DNA of 60,215 nucleotides from Pedosphaera sp. (GTDB taxonomy: Bacteria; Verrucomicrobiota; Verrucomicrobiia; Limisphaerales; Pedosphaeraceae). Shown piece by piece: positions 1 to 8,057 of this stretch. Under the pieces are notes generated by a model. The model was not told the DNA's origin. It was given only the letters and a program-made list of their open reading frames with translations, and did not search any database. The stretch spans positions 1 to 60,215 of the forward strand of contig JAQGPA010000112.1 in the NCBI GenBank assembly GCA_028293325.1, read 5' to 3'. The number at the start of each line of letters is the position of its first letter. Position 1 is the stretch's first letter. Made by a program: the position numbers and the translations under genes.

Positions 1-24
1 GGTTTCTTCTCGCACTGTTAACCC

Positions 25-555
25 ATGAAACGGTTTTGTTTCCTGCTTTTACTGGCGTTCACCACGCCTTGGCTCGCCGGTTGCAACAAGTCTCCGGCGG
101 TTCCTCCGGTCGCGGCCGCTGCGCTCACGCCCTCGCTTCCCACCGAGGCCCAACCGAAACTCCCGACCATCAAACTCTGGATTGGGACCAAGGAGATGAC
201 CACCGAGCTGGCACTCACCGAAATCCAGGAGCGGACCGGCATGATGTTTCGCACCAACATGGCCCCCAATGACGGCATGCTCTTTGTCTATGGCGCTCCG
301 CAACAGGTCGGATTCTGGATGATGAACTGCACGCTGCCGCTCACCGCCGCTTATATTGGCTCCGATGGCACCATCCTCGAAATTCACGATTTGGAACCGC
401 ATAATACCAATACCGTCTTCTCGCAATCAGCAGCGGTCCAATATGTTTTGGAAGCGCCGCGCGATTGGTTCAAGAGCAACAACATGCCCGTTGGCACCGC
501 CATCAGCACCGAAAAAGGGACGTTGCGGGAAACCTTCTTTTCCCGCCGGCCCTGA
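25..555 (+). CDS. DUF192 family lipoprotein
   Basis: 176 residues. The N-terminus is a lipoprotein signal: basic start, hydrophobic run LLLLAFTTPWL, lipobox LAGC with the acylated cysteine near residue 20, then a Pro/Ala-rich linker. Residues about 55-170 match the DUF192 family, with RTGMMFR, a short GMLFVY strand, GFWMMN and a C-terminal VLEAPRDWF segment. DUF192 proteins are small beta domains of unknown role, often exported. The stop is 9 nt before nadE on the same strand, so the two may be co-transcribed, but no functional link is evident. The ATG at 25 is the only start that keeps the signal peptide intact. Confidence 0.85.
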   Translation: MKRFCFLLLLAFTTPWLAGCNKSPAVPPVAAAALTPSLPTEAQPKLPTIKLWIGTKEMTTELALTEIQERTGMMFRTNMAPNDGMLFVYGAPQQVGFWMMNCTLPLTAAYIGSDGTILEIHDLEPHNTNTVFSQSAAVQYVLEAPRDWFKSNNMPVGTAISTEKGTLRETFFSRRP

Positions 556-564
556 TCCGCCGCC

Positions 565-2202
565 ATGAAAGTCGCGCTGGCACAAATCAACACCACGGTC
601 GGCGACCTCGCCGGCAATGAGGCAAAAATTCTCGCCGCCTACCAACGCGGTGTGGCCGCCGGCGTGGACCTCGTGATGTTTCCGGAATTGACCATCACCG
701 GTTATCCGCCGCGCGATTTGTTGCTCAAGAAAAGTTTCCTCACCCAAAACCTCGCGGTGCTCGACCGCCTGGCGGCGGCCACCGGCAAAACCGCCCTGCT
801 CGTCGGCTATGTGGGCGAAAACAAAAACCGCCCTGGACGCGAAGTCACCAATTCCGTCGCCCTCCTGCAACATGGGAAAATCGTCACGACCCGCGCCAAA
901 ACGCTGCTGCCCACCTACGATGTCTTCGACGAGGACCGTTATTTTGAACCGGCCCGCGAAAATCACACGGTCGATTTCAACGGCGGCAAAATCGGCCTGA
1001 CAATTTGCGAGGACATCTGGAACGACGAAGACTTCTGGCCCGAACGCCGTTACCAACATAATCCGCCCGTCGAATTGGTCACGGAAGGCTCCCGCATTTT
1101 ATTTAATATTTCCGCCTCGCCCTGGAACCTCGGCAAGGAGGAGACCCGCTACCGCATGTTGCGCAGCATGGCGCTCAAGGCGAAGTGTCCCGTGCTCTTT
1201 TGCAATCAGGTCGGCGGGAATGATGAACTGGTTTTTGACGGTGGCAGCCTCGCCTTCAACGGCGCGGGCGAGTTGATCGCGCGCGGCGACATGTTCACCG
1301 AGGATTTTGTCATCGTGGACACGGAGGCCACCGCCCCGGTCGCGCGCATCTCCTGGGCGGAGGAGGAATATGTCTATAAAGCGCTGGTCATCGGGCTGCG
1401 CGATTATTTGTATAAATGTGGTTTCAAGTCGGCGGTGCTGGGCCTGAGCGGCGGCATTGATTCAGCGCTCGTGGCGTGCATCGCCGTTGCCGCCCTGGGC
1501 AAGGAGCACGTGCGCGGCGTTTCTTTGCCCTCCCAATATTCCTCGCAAGGCAGCCTCGATGACGCGCGCGTTTTGGCGGAGAAACTCGGCATTCGCTACG
1601 ATGTCATCCCGATTCAACCCGCTTTTGAAACCGCCAAGCAACAATTGCAGCCGGTCTTCACCGGCAAGCCCGAGGACACCACCGAGGAAAACATCCAGGC
1701 GCGCCTGCGCGGGGTCATGCTCATGGCCATGTCGAACAAGTTCGGCTCGCTGCTCCTGACCACCGGTAACAAGAGCGAACTCGCCGTCGGCTATTGCACA
1801 CTATACGGCGACATGTGCGGCGGCCTCGCCGTGATCAGCGACGTCCCCAAGACGATGGTTTATCGCCTCGCCAAATGGATCAACCGCGATGCGGAAATTA
1901 TTCCTGCCGCCACCATCACCAAGCCGCCTTCCGCCGAGTTGCGTCCCAACCAGACCGACCAGGATTCGCTCCCGCCCTACGATGTCCTCGACGCCATCCT
2001 GGATGCTTACGTGGTCCAGGGCAAAACGCTGACCGACATCGCCGCCGCCGGTTTCGATGAAGCCACCGTGAAACGCGTGATTCGCCTGATTGATTTCAAC
2101 GAATACAAACGCCGCCAGGCCGCGCCCGGTTTGAAAGTGACCAGCAAAGCTTTCGGCGTGGGCCGCCGCATCCCCATCGCGCAAAAATTCCAGATCACTT
2201 AG
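565..2202 (+). CDS. nadE: Glutamine-dependent NAD+ synthetase
   Basis: 545 residues, the usual size for the two-domain NadE. Residues 1-260 form a nitrilase-like glutaminase with the Glu-Lys-Cys triad visible as E41 (MFPELTITGYPP), K112 (AKTLLP) and C148 (LTICEDIW). Residues about 275-540 form the synthetase, with the ATP pyrophosphatase loop LSGGIDSAL at about 294-302 and TTGNKSE further on. It converts deamido-NAD+ to NAD+ in the cytosol, using ammonia channelled from glutamine. It follows the DUF192 gene by 9 nt. Its last codons overlap the stop of a decayed glycosidase on the other strand. Confidence 0.97.
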   Translation: MKVALAQINTTVGDLAGNEAKILAAYQRGVAAGVDLVMFPELTITGYPPRDLLLKKSFLTQNLAVLDRLAAATGKTALLVGYVGENKNRPGREVTNSVALLQHGKIVTTRAKTLLPTYDVFDEDRYFEPARENHTVDFNGGKIGLTICEDIWNDEDFWPERRYQHNPPVELVTEGSRILFNISASPWNLGKEETRYRMLRSMALKAKCPVLFCNQVGGNDELVFDGGSLAFNGAGELIARGDMFTEDFVIVDTEATAPVARISWAEEEYVYKALVIGLRDYLYKCGFKSAVLGLSGGIDSALVACIAVAALGKEHVRGVSLPSQYSSQGSLDDARVLAEKLGIRYDVIPIQPAFETAKQQLQPVFTGKPEDTTEENIQARLRGVMLMAMSNKFGSLLLTTGNKSELAVGYCTLYGDMCGGLAVISDVPKTMVYRLAKWINRDAEIIPAATITKPPSAELRPNQTDQDSLPPYDVLDAILDAYVVQGKTLTDIAAAGFDEATVKRVIRLIDFNEYKRRQAAPGLKVTSKAFGVGRRIPIAQKFQIT

Positions 2203-2434
2203 CGACGGGCACCAATCGCACCGCAAAACCGCCACCCGGTGCCAACCGTGCCTGCAAATGTGTCGTGCGCCGCACTGTTTTCTTTTCCATCGCCACCTGC
2301 TGCGGAAACTTTGCCGCATCTTTGCCGTCGGCATAAATCTCCGCCACATATCTGCCCTCGCCCAGGAAAGTGAGTGGTAGATCGATTTGTCGCGGTTCCC
2401 AATTGCTCATGCTCCCCGGGAACCATGTCGATCC
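2195..2434 (-). pseudogene. Remnant of a GH97-type glycosidase C-terminus
   Basis: Read on the minus strand, 79 codons ending at 2195 resemble the C-terminal beta domain of family GH97 alpha-glucosidases/galactosidases: GSTWFPGSMSNWEPRQIDLP, then LTFLGEGRYVAEIYADG, and a final GGGFAVRLVP followed by a stop. Upstream (higher coordinates) the match stops abruptly near 2434, the reading frame continues as unrelated sequence, and the prepilin-like gene begins at 2577 on the other strand. Some 550 upstream residues expected of a GH97 enzyme are missing, so this is a 3' fragment. The family call is from motif memory; the open frame upstream is chance. Confidence 0.6.
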
Positions 2435-2576
2435 ACGCGTTAAGTTTATCTTCGATTTACGCTGGCCGAGCGCCCTTATTTCTTCAAGCGGAATCCGGCC
2501 AAAAAATATTCTGATGCTTTTTGCCGCGCACTTTCGCACTCGCCACGGCCTGAGAAAGTGTCTATAACTTCCCGCC

Positions 2577-3335
2577 ATGGGTGTTATCAAACCAGGCTCG
2601 CTGAACCTTCCCGGCTCGCCAGCGCGCAGGCATGCTTTCACGTTGATTGAATTGCTGGTGGTCATTGCCATCATCGCCATTCTCGCTGCTCTACTGCTGC
2701 CCGTGTTGTCGGCCGCCAAGGCCAAGGGTCTGCGCGTCGAATGCATCAACAACCTGAAGCAGTTGCAAAGTGGCTGGCAATTATACCTGACCGACAGCAG
2801 CGACCGCATGCCGCCCAATATTTGGGACGGTTTTCCCGGCCAAGCCGCCGGTTCCTTCATCGGCTCCTGGGTGGTCGGCAACGCGCTCGAAACCACTTCC
2901 ACGAATATTCAACGCGGCGTCCAATGGCCCTACCATTCTTCCCTCGGCGTTTACCATTGTCCCGCGGACAAATCGCGCGCGGTGGATAACCAGACCACGC
3001 GTTTCCGCAGCTACTCGCTGCTTAATTATCTGGGCGCGGATCCCGACGACACCGGCCCCTACGCCAGCCGGAACAAACAAAAAGGCAGCCAGCTTAAACA
3101 AACCTCCACGGTCCTTGCCTTCGCCTGCGAGGACAGTGACTCCATTAATGACGGCATCCTCTTCATTCCTCCGGCGCCCAACGCGTGGCTCGATTTGCCG
3201 GGCTTCCGTCATTCGCGCGGCGACACCCTTTCCTTTACCGATGGCCACGTCGAATTTTGGAAATGGAAATCCGGCGGTCAGCCCAACGATCGCGAGGATC
3301 TCGCGCGCGTCCAGGCCGCCCTGCCTGAGCCTTGA
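2577..3335 (+). CDS. Prepilin-like secreted protein (N-methylation leader, DUF1559-like)
   Basis: 252 residues. After about 20 residues comes [20 protein letters not shown], the type IV prepilin/type II pseudopilin leader with a peptidase site before Phe and Glu at +5, followed by [16 protein letters not shown]. The C-terminal [19 protein letters not shown] is the H-x9-DG motif typical of the large prepilin-like families of planctomycetes and verrucomicrobia. No pilus assembly genes are nearby. The family is abundant in these phyla and its function is mostly unknown; a surface or secreted role is inferred. The ATG at 2577 follows a spacer that contains the GH97 remnant. Confidence 0.85.
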   Translation: MGVIKPGSLNLPGSPARRHAFTLIELLVVIAIIAILAALLLPVLSAAKAKGLRVECINNLKQLQSGWQLYLTDSSDRMPPNIWDGFPGQAAGSFIGSWVVGNALETTSTNIQRGVQWPYHSSLGVYHCPADKSRAVDNQTTRFRSYSLLNYLGADPDDTGPYASRNKQKGSQLKQTSTVLAFACEDSDSINDGILFIPPAPNAWLDLPGFRHSRGDTLSFTDGHVEFWKWKSGGQPNDREDLARVQAALPEP

Positions 3336-3455
3336 CGGCGCCCATTTCGTTTCGTTCCCATAAATTCCTCAGAATAATCTGTTTTCTTTTAACCCTCTTG
3401 CCGGAAAGTCCACAAGACGCCATGATGGATAAAGGTCTGCAACTTTTATCCTGGC

Positions 3456-4529
3456 ATGACTGGATGGATCAAACGATTTGAAAAGTACTCCAAGCTCCCC
3501 CTGATGGTCATCAGCGTGGCGCTCGTGGCCATTATTGGCGTGGTGGATTGGGTGACCGGTTTCGAAATTTCGTTCTTTGTTTTTTACCTCATTCCCGTGG
3601 CGCTGGCGGTCTGGTTTGTGGGCGATCTCTTTGGCATCCTGGTTTCCATTCTCAGCGTGGTCGTCTGGGTGGCCGGGGACGTGACGGCTGGCGCAAAATA
3701 TTCCCGCCCGTTCGTGCCGGTGTGGAATGGCTTGATCGCCGTCGCTTTTCTGCTGGTGGTGGTGGGAATTCTCACCAGCCTGCGCAAATTGCAAAAAGAA
3801 TTGGAGGAACGCGTGCGCCAGCGAACCATCGCCCTGACCAATGAAATGCAGGAGCGCACCCGGCTGGAGAAGGAACTCCTCGGCATCAGCGAGCGCGAAC
3901 AACGCCGCATCGGTCACGACCTGCATGACAGCCTGTGCCAGCACCTGACCGGGACCGCCCTGGCGGGCCAGGTGTTGGGCGACCAACTTGCCAATCAGTC
4001 CCTGCCCGAAGCCGCAGCGGCCAATCATCTGGTGGAACTGGTTGAGGAAGCCATCGACCTTACCCGCACACTGGCGCGCGGCCTGCACCCGGTTGAACTT
4101 GAGGGCGAGGGATTCATGGACGGCTTTCGCGAACTGGCCGCCGGCATCCGCGAGCGATTCAAAATCTCTTGCCGGTTTGAATGTAGCGACGCGATGGCAA
4201 TTCGTGCGCCGGTGGGCGCGATCCATTTGTATCGCATCGCCCAGGAAGCCATCACCAACGCGGTCAAGCACGGCAAAGCCAGCGAGGTCATCATTCACCT
4301 GGATTTGAAGGACAACGTCATCACGCTGACGATTACCGATGACGGCCTGGGCCTGCCCGAAAGTGCCCGCCATAGTCAGGGCATGGGTTTGCGCATCATG
4401 GCCTATCGGGCGAGCGTGATCGGTGCTTCCTTTGACATCGCGCGTCTGCCCGTCCGCGGCACCCGCGTCACCTGCACCCTGTCCGCCGTCAACAACCTCC
4501 CTGCCAATACCCATGCCACAAAAGGCTAA
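3456..4529 (+). CDS. NarL-type sensor histidine kinase
   Basis: 357 residues. Residues about 14-108 hold three or four membrane segments (LMVISVALVAIIGVV, FFVFYLIPVALAVWFV, ILVSILSVVVWVAG, LIAVAFLLVVVGIL) with little periplasmic sequence, so it probably senses within or near the membrane. A coiled coil (residues 109-145) leads to a HisKA_3 domain, EQRRIGHDLHDSLCQHLTG, with H157 as the likely phospho-acceptor. The HATPase follows with EAITNAVKHG, DDGLGLP and GMGLRIMAYRA. The gene overlaps the response regulator start by 17 nt, so the two form a translationally coupled pair. The signal sensed is unknown. Confidence 0.92.
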   Translation: MTGWIKRFEKYSKLPLMVISVALVAIIGVVDWVTGFEISFFVFYLIPVALAVWFVGDLFGILVSILSVVVWVAGDVTAGAKYSRPFVPVWNGLIAVAFLLVVVGILTSLRKLQKELEERVRQRTIALTNEMQERTRLEKELLGISEREQRRIGHDLHDSLCQHLTGTALAGQVLGDQLANQSLPEAAAANHLVELVEEAIDLTRTLARGLHPVELEGEGFMDGFRELAAGIRERFKISCRFECSDAMAIRAPVGAIHLYRIAQEAITNAVKHGKASEVIIHLDLKDNVITLTITDDGLGLPESARHSQGMGLRIMAYRASVIGASFDIARLPVRGTRVTCTLSAVNNLPANTHATKG

Positions 4530-5172
4530 AATCCTATTGATCGATGATCATCCCCTGGTGCGCGAATGGCTCGCCAATCTCATTAATCAGCAACCCGACC
4601 TCCAGGTCTGCGGCGAAGTCGGCACCGCCGCCGAAGCCTTGGAACTGATCGGCGCGGCCGAACCACAAATTGCCGTGGTGGATATTTCCCTGGAAGGCGG
4701 CTCGGGCATCGAATTGATCAAAAACATCCGAGCCCTTTACCCCGGTGTCGTGCCCATCGTCCTCTCCATGCACGATGAATTGCTTTATGCCGAACGCGCC
4801 CTGCGCGCCGGCGCGCGCGGCTACATCATGAAACGGGAGGCGACCAAAAAAATCCTCCAGGCCATCCGTTGCGTGCTCAATGGCAAGCTTTACATCAGTG
4901 ACAATGTCAACGCCATGATGGCTGAAAAATTTGTGGAAGGCCGCTCCGCCGCCACCGATTCTCCGGTGGCCCAACTCAGTGACCGCGAGTTGGAAGTCTT
5001 TCAATTGCTGGGCCGCGGCTACAACACCCGCCGCATCGCCGAGGACCTGCATGTCAGCTTCAAGACCGTTCAGGCCTACTGCGCCCGCATCAAGGAAAAG
5101 CTGAACGTCACCAATGCCACCGAACTATTGCGCGAAGCCATTCGCTGGCATGACAGTCAGCAGACGGAATAA
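4513..5172 (+). CDS. LuxR/NarL-family response regulator
   Basis: 219 residues from the ATG at 4513, which begins MPQKAKILLIDDHPLVREWL. An upstream in-frame ATG at 4423 would add 30 Pro/Ser-rich residues lying inside the kinase gene and is rejected. The receiver domain spans residues 5-120 with acidic pair D11/D12, phospho-acceptor D57 (AVVDISLEGG) and K near 107 (IMKREA). A LuxR-type helix-turn-helix follows at about 152-208 (LSDRELEVFQLLGRGYNTRR, then a recognition helix around VSFKTVQAYCARIKEKL). It is the partner of the overlapping kinase. A short palindrome lies 15 nt after its stop and the metal-efflux operon begins about 300 nt downstream. Confidence 0.94.
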   Translation: MPQKAKILLIDDHPLVREWLANLINQQPDLQVCGEVGTAAEALELIGAAEPQIAVVDISLEGGSGIELIKNIRALYPGVVPIVLSMHDELLYAERALRAGARGYIMKREATKKILQAIRCVLNGKLYISDNVNAMMAEKFVEGRSAATDSPVAQLSDRELEVFQLLGRGYNTRRIAEDLHVSFKTVQAYCARIKEKLNVTNATELLREAIRWHDSQQTE

Positions 5173-5187
5173 ACCCGGAAATCCCGT

Positions 5188-5204
5188 GTAGGGTATCACC
5201 CTAC
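5188..5204. promoter_or_regulatory. Perfect inverted repeat after the response regulator gene
   Basis: GTAGGGT-ATC-ACCCTAC, 7-bp arms around 3 nt, 15 nt after the regulator stop. There is no T-tract, so a classical intrinsic terminator is unlikely. The near-dyad shape is compatible with a NarL-type operator. A binding role is inference only. Confidence 0.35.
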
Positions 5205-5346
5205 AAAAGGTTTAGGCCACGCTCGACAGACAGCCCCCGGCGCATTCACTAAGCTCCTGCTGGTGAAACACTTTGTTACCATTGCCTTTTTGAACGGCCT
5301 TTGCCGTCGCAGCCCCAGCCCTGACGGCAACGCCTGCCAAAAATTT

Positions 5347-5420
5347 TGGGTGTCGGGAGACTCCCTCAATGTCCCAACGGTTACTTCTGCGCTAGTTGGT
5401 ACATTGAAGCCCGACACCCA
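5347..5420 (+). other. Two-tier stem-loop upstream of the efflux operon
   Basis: The outer stem is 11 perfect pairs: TGGGTGTCGGG (5347-5357) with CCCGACACCCA (5410-5420). An asymmetric bulge (8 nt against 2 nt) leads to an inner stem TCAATGT (5366-5372) with ACATTGA (5401-5407), one C/T mismatch, then CCAAC (5374-5378) with GTTGG (5395-5399), closing a 16-nt loop. The sequence 5355-5365 could alternatively fold as GGGAG-A-CTCCC, giving a possible switch. It ends 48 nt before the start of the outer-membrane efflux gene. The rest of the 5173-5468 spacer shows nothing else I recognise. It could be a 5' UTR control element or a mobile palindromic element. Confidence 0.55.
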
Positions 5421-5468
5421 CCCCTTTGCCACTTCGTCCGCCTGAACGCGACTTCCGTTTGCTTTGCC

Positions 5469-6797
5469 ATGGCCCGCAACTTAAAAGCATTTTTGTATCC
5501 GCCCCTGCTCTTATCCTTGTCCTGCCTTGGTTTGGCCAGCCTCGCCCAGGCGCAAACGAATGAACCCGTGATGTCCGGGCGCACCTTGACCCTGACCGAG
5601 GCCAAGCGGGTTGCGTTTGAAAGAAATTGGGATTTGCTCGCCGCCCGAAGCAGCATCGATGCCGCAACCGCGCAACATCTCATTGCCAAAGAGTTTCCCA
5701 ACCCTGTCGTTTTCGTTTCCACCTCAAAAATAAATACCGACGCCAATCCCAACCGCACCCTCGCCGGCAACAGCCTCTGGCATCGCAGTTACGACACGGT
5801 TTTTGCCGTGAACCAATTGGTGGAGATTGGCGGCAAACGTTCCAGCCGCCAGGCCTCCGCCCAGGCCGGCATTGCCGGCGCGCGCGCCCGTTTTTATGAT
5901 GCGCGACGGCTGCTCGAACAAGGGGTCGCCAAGGCTTACATCGCCGCACTGCTGGCCGGGGACAATGTGCAAATCCTCAAACAATCCGCCCAATCACTCC
6001 GGCGCGAGGCGGAAATTGCCGGCACTCGCTTCAAAGCGGGCGATATTTCCGACTCGGACAAAAAGCGAATCGAAATTAATGCGGAACGCTTTGAATCAGA
6101 TGCTCAAGCTGCCGAAGTTGCCGCCAACTCTGCGCGCATTGCCGTGGAAGTGCTGATGGGCAGCGAAAACCCGAAAGGCGATTGGACGCCGGGTGACTTA
6201 CTGGACCAACTGGCCGGCCAACCCGCTGCCGACAATATACTAAAAGCCAGTGCCGCGCGCCCGGACTTGCTCGCCGCCGAAGCGGACCTCAGAAAAGCCG
6301 GCGCTGAGCTCAAATTGCAGAAAGCCCTGCGCGTTCCCGACCCGACCTTTCTGTTGCAATACGAGCACCAGCCGCCCGATCAGCCGAATACCATCGGGCT
6401 GGGCGTCTCCTTCCCGCTTCCCTTATGGAATTTAAACAAAGGCGCCATCAAGGCGGCGCAAGCGGCGCAGGCACAAGCCTCGTTTCAAATCGCCAAAATC
6501 CGGTCGCAGATCGTTTCGGACATCACCATCGCCGAGCATACCTACCGCGACGCTTCCCAACGCCAGCAACGCTATCAAAGCCAGATTCGCCCCAAATCCC
6601 GGCAGGTGCGTGAGGCAGTGACCTTCGCCTATGAAAAGGGCGGCGCTTCTTTGGTCGATTTGCTCACGGCAGAGCGGGATGACAATGATGTCCGGCTCGC
6701 CACCGCGCAGGCCCTGGCTGACAGCGCAAACGCGGCGACGGACCTCGCCGCGGCACAAAATTCTTTATCGCCATCCGAACTGACCTTTCGCCAATAA
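5469..6797 (+). CDS. Outer-membrane efflux protein (TolC/CzcC-like)
   Basis: 442 residues from the ATG at 5469 (MARNLKAFLYPPLLLSL), chosen because it places a clean signal peptide ending at LAQAQ at the N-terminus. An earlier in-frame start at 5346 would prepend 41 non-signal residues that overlap the stem-loop. The mature protein has the two OEP repeats of TolC-type channels: long amphipathic helices such as LEQGVAKAYIAALLAGDNVQ and VREAVTFAYEKGGASLVDLL, and the TLTEAKRVAFERNWDL start typical of CzcC-type channels. It forms the outer-membrane duct for the adaptor and RND pump encoded directly downstream (17 nt to the adaptor start). Confidence 0.9.
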   Translation: MARNLKAFLYPPLLLSLSCLGLASLAQAQTNEPVMSGRTLTLTEAKRVAFERNWDLLAARSSIDAATAQHLIAKEFPNPVVFVSTSKINTDANPNRTLAGNSLWHRSYDTVFAVNQLVEIGGKRSSRQASAQAGIAGARARFYDARRLLEQGVAKAYIAALLAGDNVQILKQSAQSLRREAEIAGTRFKAGDISDSDKKRIEINAERFESDAQAAEVAANSARIAVEVLMGSENPKGDWTPGDLLDQLAGQPAADNILKASAARPDLLAAEADLRKAGAELKLQKALRVPDPTFLLQYEHQPPDQPNTIGLGVSFPLPLWNLNKGAIKAAQAAQAQASFQIAKIRSQIVSDITIAEHTYRDASQRQQRYQSQIRPKSRQVREAVTFAYEKGGASLVDLLTAERDDNDVRLATAQALADSANAATDLAAAQNSLSPSELTFRQ

Positions 6798-6814
6798 CCA
6801 AGGGAATGCATCTT

Positions 6815-8023
6815 ATGAAAAATCAAAACAGTGACTGGGCGCTCTCGCCCGTCCATCACGCATTGCTGGCCGTATTGAAGATCGTCAGCCTGGCCTTGTT
6901 GCTGGGCTTGTTGGGTTGCAAGCACGCGGAGAAAGCCGCTGAAGATTCGGGGCCAAAAGTGGAGGGCAATAGGATAACCATGGCGGCCGATGCGCCCGAG
7001 AAAGGTTCCATCGCCGTCGAAGAGGTCAACCTGCGCACCAATGCCGTCACCCGCTTGACGGGCCGTCTCACCTGGAATGATAACACCACCGTCCGCATCT
7101 TTTCCCCGGTGGCCGGCCATGTGGAAACCATTCTGGCGGACGTCGGCCGCTCGGTGGCGGAGGGTGATCCCCTGGCCCGGATTGCTTCACCCGACTTCGG
7201 CCAGGTCCAGGCGGATGCGCGCCGGGCGGCGGGCGACCTGCAATTGGCCGAACGCGCCCTGGCCCGCGTGCGTGAACTCCATGAGCACGGTGCGGCAGCC
7301 AGGAAGGACGTCGAATCCGCGGAAGCCGATTACACACGCGCGGTTTCGGAAAAAGATCGCACCGTGGCCCGTCTCACCCTGTACGGCGGCGCCGATGGCA
7401 GCTTCGACCAGATGTTTTCCCTCAAAGCGCCCCTGCCCGGCGTCATTGTGGAAAAAAATATCAATCCGGGGCAGGAAGTTCGTTCCGATCAAATGCTGGC
7501 CAATGCGCCGCAGTTGTTTGCCCCGCTCTTCGTGGTCACGGATCCGGCCAAACTCTGGGTCCAGTTGGACGTGACGGAATTGGAGGCGCCCACCCTCAAA
7601 TCCGGCCAGCTCCTCAAAATTTATTCCCAGGCCTTCCCCGACCGGACGTTCGAGGGCCGCCTGGAAAATATCGGCAGCTCCCTTGATCCCAATACCCGCA
7701 CGGTTCGCGTTCGCGGTGAAGTGGCAAATCCCAACCAACTCCTCAAGGCGGAAATGTTTGTCACCGTCGATGCCGTCACCGAAGTCAGCGCCGAAACAAA
7801 ATCCGGCGTCACCGTCTCCGCCAATGCCGTCTTTCTAAGGGACAACCAGCATTATGTGTTCGTCGAAAATCAGCCCGGCCAATATGAGCGGCGGTCCGTC
7901 AAGCTCGGCTCTGAAATCGCCGGTCAGGTGCTGATTACCGATGGCCTGGCGGTCGGACAAAAAGTGGTCACTGACGGCTGTCTGCTGTTGCAGGCGCTGA
8001 TCGATTCCGACGCCAAATCCTGA
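6815..8023 (+). CDS. RND efflux periplasmic adaptor (HlyD/CzcB-like)
   Basis: About 402 residues from the ATG at 6815. AGGGA at 6801-6805 lies 9 nt upstream, which favours this start over the ATG at 6806. The N-terminus has a hydrophobic segment with lipobox LLGC, so the adaptor is probably inner-membrane anchored. A barrel-sandwich half-motif (IFSPVAGHVETILADVGRSV), an alpha-helical hairpin (residues about 125-190) and the second half-motif (LKAPLPGVIVEKNINPGQEV) follow, then the beta-barrel and membrane-proximal domains. It links the TolC-like channel to the pump. No His-rich metal-binding tail is visible, so the metal cannot be read from it. Confidence 0.92.
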   Translation: MKNQNSDWALSPVHHALLAVLKIVSLALLLGLLGCKHAEKAAEDSGPKVEGNRITMAADAPEKGSIAVEEVNLRTNAVTRLTGRLTWNDNTTVRIFSPVAGHVETILADVGRSVAEGDPLARIASPDFGQVQADARRAAGDLQLAERALARVRELHEHGAAARKDVESAEADYTRAVSEKDRTVARLTLYGGADGSFDQMFSLKAPLPGVIVEKNINPGQEVRSDQMLANAPQLFAPLFVVTDPAKLWVQLDVTELEAPTLKSGQLLKIYSQAFPDRTFEGRLENIGSSLDPNTRTVRVRGEVANPNQLLKAEMFVTVDAVTEVSAETKSGVTVSANAVFLRDNQHYVFVENQPGQYERRSVKLGSEIAGQVLITDGLAVGQKVVTDGCLLLQALIDSDAKS

Positions 8024-8057
8024 CCCTGAATCTTGCGCCCCGCAGTTTTTCGATTCT

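Noticed and set aside
2195..2902. Full 235-codon minus-strand gene
   Set aside because: Only the last 79 codons resemble a protein family; the rest is antisense to the prepilin-like gene.
5347..5420. Integron attC site
   Set aside because: The outer arms do not carry the R-Y-Y-Y-A-A-C / G-T-T-R-R-R-Y ends, and no cassette or integrase is near.
5347..5420. NiCo (czcD) riboswitch
   Set aside because: The fold is a single long hairpin with bulges, not the four-way junction of that class.
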